Positions 23,001 through 34,089 of a stretch of 64,000 nucleotides of DNA are shown here, in pieces. The notes under the pieces are model-generated. The model searched no databases. It had not been told where the DNA came from and saw only the letters and a list, made by a program, of their open reading frames with translations. Position 1 is the stretch's first letter. Each line of letters opens with the position of its first letter. Source of the stretch: Macrostomum hystrix (taxonomy: Eukaryota > Platyhelminthes > Macrostomidae); contig CATNEN010000038.1 of the NCBI GenBank assembly GCA_950097015.1, positions 28,116,501 to 28,180,500 of the forward strand, given 5' to 3'. The translations under genes and the position numbers were made by a program.

Positions 23001-26000
23001 CCAATCACAATCGATCCTATTCAATCACAATCGATCCTATCCAATCACAATCGATCCTATTCAATCACAATCGATCCTATCTAATCACAATCGATCCTAT
23101 TCAATCACAATCGATCCTATCCAATCACAATCGATCCTATTCAATCACGATCGATCCTATTCAATCACAATCGATACTATCCAATCACAATCGATCCTAT
23201 TCAATCACAATCGATACTATCCAATCACAATCGATCCTATCCAATCACGATCGATCCTATTCAATCACAATCGATACTATCCAATCACAATCGATCCTAT
23301 CCAATCACGATCGATCCTATTCAATCACAATCGATACTATCCAATCACAATCGATCCTATCCAATCACAATCGATTCCATCCAATAACAATCGATCCTAT
23401 TCAATCACAATCGATCCTATCCAATCACAATCGATACTATCCAATCACAATCGATCCTATTCAATCACAATCGATTCCATCCAATCACAATCGATCCTAT
23501 TCAATCACAATCGATCCTATCCAATCACAATCGATCCTATTCAATCACAATCGATCCTATCCAATCACGATCGATCCTATTCAATCACAATCGATCCTAT
23601 CCAATCACAATCGATTCCATCCAATAACAATCGATCCTATTCAATCACAATCGATCCTATCCAATCACAATCGATCCTATTCAATCACAATCGATCCTAT
23701 CCAATCACAATCGATCCTATTCAATCACAATCGATCCTATCCAATCACAATCGATCCTATCCAATCACAATCGATCCTATTCAATCACAATCGATCCTAT
23801 CCAATCACAATCGATCCTATTCAATCACAATCGATCCTATCCAATCGCAATCGATCCTATTCAATCATAATCCTGAAGCTATCTTTATTGCATATTTAAG
23901 TATAAGGAAAGTTATAAGTAACATAGAAAACTAAAAAAAGCCACTGATATATCGGTCGGAAAGTTTTTGTTGACATGAAACAAGCAATAATTAAGTCTAT
24001 TACGTAATCTCAATAACTTTCAGCCTGCCCACAAATAAGACTGACATTTTTCAAGTAGACAACCAGAAGCATATCAACTACCTATGACAGCTTTTTTTAT
24101 CTAAACAGTTATAGTTTAATTTTCACTTGCTAAGTCATACCTGCCGATCTAAAGTTACTGTCGGTGACATTAGCTATATTATATAAAAGTTAAGTAACCG
24201 ACAAATATAATAACAAACCATAGGGCAGGTGTTGTATAAAAGCTATATCAAAGTCTGTCACACATGTGACAGACACAGCCAAAGGTCAGAGATAACAAAA
24301 CTGTAAACATTTCGCATGCACTTGCTTAAAATATCAGCAAATTTTTACTTTTCTTTTTTATAACTTAAAGTGAGATATGTAACTCAAATACATCGTGTTA
24401 CTAAAGTGAGCTAATTGTCAAATTTCTAAATTCACCTTAGAATCCCGAATCTCTTATGAACGAATTCACCTAAAAAAAAAATCCCTTCTCATTAAATTCA
24501 TCTAAAATCCGGAATCCCATCTCATTAAAATTCGTCAAAAATCCCAAATCCCATCTCATCAAATTCTTCTAAAATCCGGAATCCCATCTCATTAAAATTC
24601 GTCAAAAATCCCGAATCCCATCTCATCAAATTCATCTAAAATCACATATCCCTTCTCATCCAATTCGTCGAAAGTCCCAAATCTCAATCACAGATTGGTT
24701 CAATCTCATCAAGATGATGAGATGATGACAAGATGAGAACGACATCTCATCAAATTCTTTTAAAGTCCCAAATCCCATCTCATTAAAATTCGTCAAAAAT
24801 CCCAAATTCCATCTCATCAAATTCTTCTAAAATCCCATATCCCTTCTCATCCAATTCGTCAAAAGTCCCAAATCCCATCTCATCAAATTCATTTAAAATC
24901 CCAAATCCCATCTCATCAAATTCTTTTAAAATCCCAAATTCCATCTCATCAAATTCTTCTAAAATCCCAAATCCCTTCTCATCCAATTCGTCAAAAGTCC
25001 TAAATTCCATCTCATCAAATTCATTTAAAATCCCAAATCCCATCTCATCAAATTCTTTTAAAATCCCAAATCCCATCTCATTAAAATTCGTCAAAAATCC
25101 CAAATTCCATCTCATAAAATTCTTCTAAAATCCTGAATCCATCTCTAAAATTCGTATGAAATCTGAAATTTAAAATTATGCGCCAACATTAACAGGCGTC
25201 ACCTTACGGAGTCTCTTGAGTCGCTAATTGACGCCGGTTCTATTAAGATGCAGCGCCATCTGGACCTGCTGCTCGAGTTGCTGTGCTCAGTCCAGCTAGC
25301 CGGCCCACTGCGTCGATGCATGTGGCGCCACGAGAAGATTGTCAACTTCGCTAAGGCTGCCTTCGTCGGCGGCTCTGATGGCGCGGACTCTCAGGTGAGC
25401 TAGCCTTGTTGTCTGACGAAGGAGTGGGGTGGGAGGCTTCGCTGTCCAATCAGAGAGTTGCCATCGTTGTCTTTGACATTGTATTCTGTCAAACTTTCTT
25501 TGCCATACAGAGCAGGCGCTAATACTCGTAGAACTAGAACTGTTATACTTGGGCCCTCAGCCAGGGGGTCATTGGCAGAGCGGTGAACGCGTTTGCCTCT
25601 TACGCCTAGGTCCCTGAGCTCGATTCCGCAGCGAGGCCACATTTATTTGGGAGTGTAAGTGTAAAATACCTAAGAAAGTCAGGGCAGATGTACACACCTG
25701 TGTGAGCATATGCCTGCGTATAGTATCTGAGTGCGTGTGTGCCCAGGAGTCAGCGAAATGGGCAGAATTGCCTCCTCGCTGGTTGCGGGTCACCAAATGA
25801 TGTGCGATTGCCCACAGCATTTCTGCAATTATAATTATATGACATATTATTTTCCATACTACTTCCAGGACCAAACGGTGCTGATGGTGAGGGCGTCAGC
25901 CCTGCTGCTAGACACTTATTACTGCTCTTCCAGCTGGGCTGATCACGTGACACGCTTCTTCTGCGAGCAGCACGCCCGCCTCTCCGGCCTGCTGGCTCGC

Positions 26001-29000
26001 CGATTCTCTGTCGAGTTCTGCATGCGCGCCCTCTGCCCGCTGTTTGGCGAGCTGTGCCGCGCCTCCGGCGAGTTCCGACGCCGAATGCTGGCCGACGGTG
26101 TTCATCGCCAGCTGGCCGAGTCAATCAGGCAGTTGTGCAGGCAATACGGCAGCATGCCTGAGCTGCTGGCTTTGAATGTGGAGGCACTGTGCCGCTTGCA
26201 TTGCCAGGTTTGCAATCCTAAATAGCCTCATGTACATTGGCGTGAGGTGGCTGTTTAATGTACACTTTGTGGAAAATTTCCGATGTGACCTTGGAGGGAA
26301 TTCCGATTTTTTACTTTACGAGCTGGCTGTCATTCTGCTAGTCTAGCTAGAAAATGTACATACAAGCTTTAAAGGAGTGAGTGTGGAAAGTTCCTGGATG
26401 TGACCTTGACAAAACCCGAATCAGCCAAACAAACTTGATGAACTTTGTAATGAAGTTTTTGCGGCTGTGGGTTGAATAATACGGCTATAAATTTAGAATT
26501 AGGAAATTTCTTTATTGACCTTGGCTTGGCCTACTAGCCTTGCAGCCGATTGGTGGAGACTTTAAGGGGCGGTTGGCCGTTTATTGGTGAGGTTGTGGCA
26601 CTTGTTATGAGTGGAAAATTCTAATTTCCAGCAAATGCCGATATCAACATGACCATGTTTCTGTAGATCCTGACATCGCAATGTGTCTGTAGATCCCGAC
26701 ATCCTCACGTTTCTGTAGATCCGAGATCCCAAGTGTCTGTAGATCCCAACATCCCTATAATGATCCCTGTAATGACATTTTTGACATTATATTTCGCAAT
26801 CCTCGTCTTTAGACAGCGGCGCCAACTGCACCGATAACGCCGCCAACAACGCCGCCGACTAGTCCGCCGGCAACGCCGCCGCCTAACGATTCCATGGCTG
26901 CGTCAATGCCAACGTCAAACGCTGTAGCAGAAGCGGTACGCGATGCCAACCTATTGCCTGAGATTCTGAGCGTTCTACTGCGCTATCCGGATAGACATCA
27001 GAGCTTGCAGCTGGCCTGCTTCACCCTGTACTCTTGTACAGTGGATTGCGTCTATAGTGCAGCAGGCGCAGGCACTGCCGCTTCCGGCTCGCAGTCGGAG
27101 TTGGATTGGCTGCGGGCCATGCAGCTTGGATTTCTGCACTACGCGCACGAAGAGGAGATCACGGTTAGTGTGGCCTCTGTGAGGCCCTGGGTTGCAATGG
27201 GTTTTTGAGTCTAGGGTAAATGACACAATTAGTATGAGTGAGTCAATGGGTGAGTGAGTCAAGGGGTGTGAGTCAAGGGTTGAGTGAGTCAAGGGGTGAG
27301 TGAGTCAAGGGGTGAGTGAGTCAAGGGGTGTGTGAGTCAAGGGGTGAGTGAGTCAAGGGGTGAGTGAGTCAAGGGGTGAGTGAGTCAAGGGGTGAGTGAG
27401 TCAAGGGGTGAGTGAGTCAAGGGGTGAGTGAGTCAAGGGTTGAGTGAGTCAAGGGTTGAGTGAGTCAAGGGTTGAGTGAGTCAAGGGGTTAGTGAGTCAA
27501 GGGGTGAGGGTGTCAAGCGGTGAGGGTGTCAAGGGGTTAGTGAGTCGTGTGTAATTGGCGTGCGTTGTGTGTAGTGTGCGTTGGCGCTGGGGCGTTAGAC
27601 CTTGCGGGGGGTGGCTGGGGGCGGGTGTACACCGCCGCGCGCTCATCTGGATTTCCGTCAGCGCGATTGGATAAAGTGTACACTCGTCACCCGCCCCCCC
27701 CTGAGGACTGATTTCTATCAGCCTTCCGCCCCGGCTTGGTCTGCTCTGTGCGTGTGCGGGCCTGGGGTGAGAGGCACTCCGGCTGCCGCCCCCTTCCCCG
27801 CTTGGCTTGCTGCTGTGTGTGTGAGGTGCCTGCTCAGGGGAGGCGGCGCGATGGGCGGCTCTCGCCTAGTTCGCCGGCCTGGGGGCATGCCGTTCCTGTG
27901 TTTGTGCGTCAAGTGCCCCAGGCCCCCCTGCAAAGTAAGTAAGTAAGTAAGTGAGTCAAGGGGTGAGTGAGTCAAGGGGTGAGTGAGTCAAGGGGTGAGT
28001 GAGTCAATTAAGGGGTGAGTTGAGTAAAGGGTTGAGTGAGTCAAGGGGTGAGTGAGTCAAGGGGTGAGTGAGTCAAGGGGTGAGTGAGTCAAGGGGTGAG
28101 TGAGTCAAGGGTTGAGTGAGTCAAGGGGTGAGTGAGTCAAGGGGTGAGTGAGTCAAGAGGTGAGGGTGTCAAGGGGTTAGTGAGTCAAGGGGTGAGTGAG
28201 TCAAGGGGTGAATGAGTCAAGAATGTAGGTTTGTACTATTGGTGTTCAATTAGTTATACAAAAAATCACTCCAATTTAATTTCAGCAAGCAATGTGCTTT
28301 GCATTGGCCAGACTGCTCCGCTGGCGACCAGAACTAGTGGCTCACATTGGCGACGAGCCAAACCAGTGAGCAACTCAATGATAAACTTATCGTTTTAGCG
28401 TTGGCAATGCTGTGTGATCTTACTCTATTATAATCTATTGAAACTAATCTTTGTTTCTGCCTCTCATCATCCTCTTAAATTATCAGAAGCTTTCCCGTAT
28501 TATCCTAATCCTACTCTTATTTACCTAATACTTCTTTTATTATCCAAATCGTTCTCTTCTTATCTTAAGAAGAGAGGTTGTAGTCTAGTGGTTAGAGCGT
28601 CGGTCTCACGACCTGAAGGTCGGGGGCTCGATTCCTGACTTCACTGGAACTATTTGTGTCCTTTAGCAAGACACTTAACTCTGCATTGCTTCAGTTCACC
28701 CAGCTGTTAAATGGGTACCAGCATTAGCTGGTGGGTGTGGCGTCCCCCCAGTCCATGGACTGATCAGCCGTACGCAGCCTTCAGATGAGCCGCGCAATAG
28801 CTGCGGCTGTGTTGTCGGCTGCACATCTTGCCCAATCGGACAGGTGTAATCAATTATTATTATTATCCTAATTCTTCTCTTCTTATCTTAATCCTTATCT
28901 TATTATTTTGATAATATTCTTATTTTTCTAACAGTTCTAAGAGTTTTCCGATTCTCATTGAAATTGGATCCAATCGACCTTCGCCTTAGGTACCCGATTC

Positions 29001-31100
29001 ACTCGCACATTCGGCTGCAATTCGCCAACAAAGACCACAAGCCGCGCCTAATGACAGCCGTACTAGACGCCGTGTTTTGGCTAGCGGTGCAGAATCAGCG
29101 AATGCAGAACCTGCTAGCCACGCAGAGTCTTGGCGGCGGCGGCGGTGGCGGCGGTGACCAACGTCCGTCCACGGAGGAGTCCACCCCGATGCTGATCATT
29201 GGCTGTCTGACAATGCACGCCGACATTGACGAGATCTACTATTACGGTTTCAGAGCTTTGCGAGCTCTTTGTGTGTTTAGCAAGGAACGAAAATTGAACA
29301 TCTACCTGCTGAGCTGCATGGCCGAGGATCGCTGGAGCATCCTTGATCTGATTGGACGAAGCTTTTATCGATTCAGAGCCAACTGTCTAGTCCTGACTGA
29401 GGCTGTGACACTGCTGGCCTGTCTGGCCGATGTTGGTAAGTTTCTGGAGTGCCGAATTAATTGCTAAGTGTCTGTATAGATCCCAACATCCTCACGTGCC
29501 TGTATAGATCCCAACATCCTCACGTGTCTTTAGATCCCAACATCTTCACGTGTCTGTAGATCCCGACATCCCAAAGTGTCTGTAGATCCACACATCCCAA
29601 AGTGTCTGTAGATCCACACATCCAAAAGTGTCTGTATAGATCCCGACATCCCAAAGTGTCTGTAGATCCACACATCCCAAAGTGTCTGTAGATCCACACA
29701 TCCAAAAGTGTCTGTATAGATCCCGACATCCCAAAGTGTCTGTATATCCACACATGCCAAAGTGTCTGTAGATCCACACATCCCAAAGTGTCTGTAGATC
29801 CACACATCCCAAAGTGTCTGTAGATCCACACTTCCCAAAGTGTCTGTAGATCCACACTTCCCAAAGTGTCTGTAGATCCACACATCCCAAAGTGTCTGTA
29901 GATCCCAATATCCCAAGTTTCTTCAACCTCGAAATCATACCAGTGTTGACAGTTGAATCATGCTGATCGGAAATTCCCAAATGAATAAAACCAAGCTTTG
30001 AAAACTTGCACTTTTGTCAGACCTAATCAGGCATCAGTGCCTAATTCCGAAGCCGAGCAGCTTTCATCATGGCGGCACAATGTCTCGCAGTCAGCAGCAA
30101 CAGCAGCGCCAGCAGCAGATTCTGCAGCCGGCTCTGCACAAAGAACTGCTGGAACTGCTGCGCGATTGCCAGGGCAGCAGTCGGGAATTCGTTGAAGCCG
30201 GCCTCGAGTGCCTCTGCGTGCTGGCTGCTGCGGGTTTTGAGACCGACTCAGAGATGGCTGTGCTGGACTTGCTGCTGGTTGCTATGCAGCGACATAGGTG
30301 CGCGTCCCTCTGTACCCTCTCCCATGTTTCCTCTCACCCGTCTTGATTCTCCCCTTTCTCCGCTCTCCTGTCTCCTCTCTCCTTTTTCCTCTATTCCGTC
30401 TCCTCTCCCGTCTCCTCTCCCCTGTCTCCTCTCCCCTGTTTCCTTTTCCCTGTCTCCTATCCCCTGTCTCCTCTCCCCTGTCTCCTCTCCCGTCTCCTCT
30501 CCCGTCTCCTCTCCCGTCTCCTCTCCCGTCTCCTCTCCCCTGTCTCCTCTCCCTTGTTTCCTCTCTCCCGTCTCCTCTCCCCTGTCTCTTCTCCCCTTTC
30601 CCTTCTCCTCTGTTTCTTTTCCCCAGTCTCATCTATCCTCCATCCTTTCTATCCTTTCCCCTGTCAACTCTCTTCAAATTGTGTCAATTCTCTCTTACTT
30701 CTTTACAAGTCTCCGTTTTTTAATGAATTTTCTTTACCACACCCCAAACTATTCCCCCCTCCCATTCTCAAATCCCGCAGCGACTCCTACATAGTGCAGA
30801 AGTGCGGCCTGATCCTGCTGCAACTGCTGCCAAAGGAGCTCCCACGAACAGACGACAGTCAAGCTCTTGCTGAGCGTATCAGCTCCGCTCTAGTCGGCGC
30901 ACTGCGCGCCTTCCCAAACGCTCTCGGCGTCCAAGCCGAAGGCTGCGTAGCCGCTCTCCTACTTTGCCGACGCTGGCCTCGACTAGCCGCTAATCTAGTC
31001 GCGTGCGACGCATTCGACTGCCTATTCCACATAGTTCGCAGCAGTATGAAGAATAGAGGCCTACTCAGATTAGCCACCGAGTGTCTGCACGAACTGGCGT
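20067..31100 (+). CDS. LRRK2: LRRK exons 1-9: N-terminal armadillo-like helical region
   Basis: Residues 1 to about 800. The translation is helix-rich with ARM/HEAT character, for example LQCAAYSALLVLSG, HLDLLLELLCSVQL, QAMCFALARLLRW, GLECLCVLAAAGFE and LLRLATECLHELAF. Insertions include a Thr/Pro tract at the start of exon 5, a poly-Gly run in exon 7 and a Gln/Ser patch in exon 8. Exon 7 needs the acceptor CGCCTTAG|GTACCC at 28989; a stronger-looking site at 28934 would put a stop in frame. Exon 4 uses a weak donor, CAG|GTTTGC. I recognise the region by position and helical pattern, not by sequence identity. Confidence 0.75.
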
Positions 31101-34052
31101 TCACTAGAAATCAACGCGACCCTGCCCTGATCCGAGCCATTCGAGCTGGGCACAGCAAGCAGGCTCGCTGCCTCCTAGAACTGGGCGCCAATCCCAACAC
31201 CGTCTCACCCCTGCCAACAGACGAGTCCAACAATAGTTCTCCAATCTGTCTGGCTTTGACTAGCATTAAAAGTGCAGCCGATCTGTTAGACACGGTGAAT
31301 TGTCTGCTTGAAAAAGGTGCAGTTAATACTCAATCGGCTTTGGAGAAGAGCTTAGCGTTGGGCACGGATACGGTTACTGGCCTGCTGCTCAAGCACCTGG
31401 GTTATTATAAGCGTGAGTTGTGGCTGTTATGTTCAACACAGATTTTTAACTGCAATCGTGCTTAGAAATTTTTTCAAAGAAAAAATGCGATTCTTAAAAA
31501 TGTATATTGGCAATTCTATAAAATATTTAAACAGCCTGTTCAAACATCTATAAATCTGTGCTAATCTGTGCAAGTGTGTGTAGGGGTGTGCAAATCTGTG
31601 CAAAAGTGTGTAGAGGTGTTCAAATCTGTGCAAATGGTGTGCAAATCTCTGCAAAAGTGTGTAGAGGTGTGCAAATCTGTGCAAAAGTGTGCAAATCTGT
31701 AAAAATGTGTGCAAAGGTGTGCAAAGGTGTGTAGAGGTGTGCAAATCTGTGCAAAGGTGTGTAGAGGTGTGCAAATCTGTGCAAAGGTGTGTAGAGGTGT
31801 GCAAATCTCTGCAAAAGTGTGTAGAGGTGTGCAAATCTGTGCAAAAGTGTGCAAATCTGTAAAAATGTGTGCAAAGGTGTGCAAAGGTGTGTAGAGGTGT
31901 GCAAATCTGTGCAAAGGTGTGTAGAGGTGTGCAAATCTGTGCAAAAGTGTGCACACGTGTGCAAATCTGTGCAAGGTGGCAGAGGTGTGCAAATCTGTAA
32001 AAATGTGTGCAAATCTGTAAAAATGCGTGCACATCTGTGCAAAGGACCCATTGTATTAACAATATATGACAGTATATTATGACCAACCAATGACTAACTA
32101 CCCGAACTAAAAATGCTTTAACTTACACAAATTATAGGCTTTGTGCTACGTGGTATGTCCTAATACAGTATATTTGAATGTATAGTTCTAAGCCAGCAGC
32201 ATATTGTATCGAATTGTTAATTTAGCGCGATTGCTCCGACTATAAATATAGCTACATGTTTGACGTCACGTTAGCAAAGCATGCTTTCCACATGATATAT
32301 ATATACGCGCTGTATAATTTTCACAGAAGGCAATTTCGGCTCGATAACCTGGTGCAATTTGAAGCTGCACAGTTTCCAGGCGCGATGGCTGGATCCAGTT
32401 ATTAAGCCGAGAACTGCTGAGCAAGGTGAGATGCCTACCTGATACTCAATTGAGTATTCAAGTTCAACATTCATAGTAGATTTGAAATGGATAGAATATA
32501 GAGGGTGGACTGTACAATGAGGTAGGTAATGGTTAGGGTGAACAGGTAGCATTGAATAGATTGTAGGTAAGGTAGACAGGTAGCATTGAGTAGATAGTAG
32601 GTAAGGTAGACAGGTAGCATTGAGTAGATAGTAGGTAAGGTAGACAGGTAGCATTAAGTAGATAGTAGGTAAGGTAGACAATAGGGTGGAGTAGATAGTA
32701 GCTAGGGTAGACGGGTTCGATTAAGTAGAATAGTTGGTAGGGTAGACAGTTTAGATAAGGTTGAAGATTGTAGGTAGGGTAGACAGTAGTATTGAAAGCA
32801 TTATAGGTAGGGTAGACAGTAGGATTGAAAGCATTATAGGTAGGGTAGACAGTAGGATTGAAAGCATTATAGGTAGGGTAGACAGTAGGATTGAAAGCAT
32901 TATAGGTAGGGTAGACAGTAGGATTGAAAGCATTATAGGTAGGGTAGACAGTAGGATTGAAAGCATTGTAGGTAGGGTAGATTGTAGGATTGAGTGCATT
33001 GTTGGTAGTGTCAGACTGGAGTTACTAGAGCTACCGTAAGAAGATAAAGGTAGAATATGAATTAACCTTGCATGATAAAAACTTCATCACTGTGATTCGC
33101 ACTCGCACAGAACTAACCGAAGTTCGCATTCGCAAAGTCAGCAAGCTCATTCGCGATTCCGGCCGACGAGTCTCCGTCACTTCGCCTCGGCGCCGATCTT
33201 CAACTGCGGCTTCTTCAGCGTCGGCAGCTGCGGCAGTCGCGGCCGCCGCGTCAGCCCTTGGCATTGACGACATCCTGCCTGAGCGATATCGCCTGATCCA
33301 GTGGACATCAACCAGGAAGATTACACCGCCAGCTGATCAGGCTCCCGCAGAGCAGCAGCAAGATCAGGACAACTCGTCAGTACTATTACAGGTTCCAGTT
33401 TCCATGGCAACTAAAACTCAACGCCAGCAGCAGCAGCAGTCGGAGCTGCAGCGGGCCAGTGGTGGCAGCCGTCGCGGCTCCGTCGTGTCGCTGCTCTTTG
33501 GTCGGATGCCGCCGTTCTTTCGACGGGCCGATTCGCTGGGCGAAGTCCGCGAAGGTGCACACAGACAACAACAGCAGCAGCAGCAGCAGCAGGTAAGAAT
33601 TGCCCATTCGGCCGACTCCTGAGCACTCATCCGATAAGTCACGACCTGATGGCCCTTATTACCGCAAACTACAGGATTCCTCGCCAGTGAAGAAGAAATA
33701 TTCAGATGGTGTGGATGCGCCAAGCGATAGCCAAGGTTCGAACCTCATCCTGGCGGCTAGCAAGAATCGCAGGCGTACAGTGGCCCCTGAAGTGCTAGCC
33801 AACCAGATTGAACAGTTTCGCCAGCGTCGGGACACCATCCGGTCAGATCCGGATGATTTGAGAGCGACGGCCGCAGCTGACGCGGCTTCTTCCGTGCTGT
33901 CCGTGGAGCCTTCGCCGCCTCTGGCAGCTCCGGACGTTCATTTTCACGCCGTTGACGGCGAGCTGCAAGAATTTTATCAGAGCACTTTGTCCAGCTCGAA
34001 TTTGCCTTTTAGTAGGTTCGATCCGCGATTGAGACTGCCTCATCGGAGGCTC

Positions 34053-34089
<37 letters not shown>

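Noticed and set aside
22736-23899. Open frame of about 387 codons rich in Ile, Gln, Ser, Asn and Arg
   Set aside because: Product of a stop-free 20-bp intronic array; no family resemblance.
25566-25640. Functional tRNA gene
   Set aside because: Same reason: it is the head of SINE-B, lacking pairing acceptor stems.
28572-28645. Functional tRNA gene (A and B boxes present)
   Set aside because: No complete acceptor stem or cloverleaf; the sequence continues into the SINE body and is repeated elsewhere.
28935-28989. Upstream start of LRRK exon 7 after the acceptor at 28934
   Set aside because: In the phase set by exon 6 it runs into a TAG; the acceptor at 28989 restores the conserved frame.
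31433-32090. Minus-strand Cys/His/Thr/Phe-rich open frames of 150-217 codons resembling zinc-finger repeats
   Set aside because: No C2H2 or other finger spacing; they arise from the 30-bp array in LRRK intron 9 and are mirrored by frames on the plus strand.
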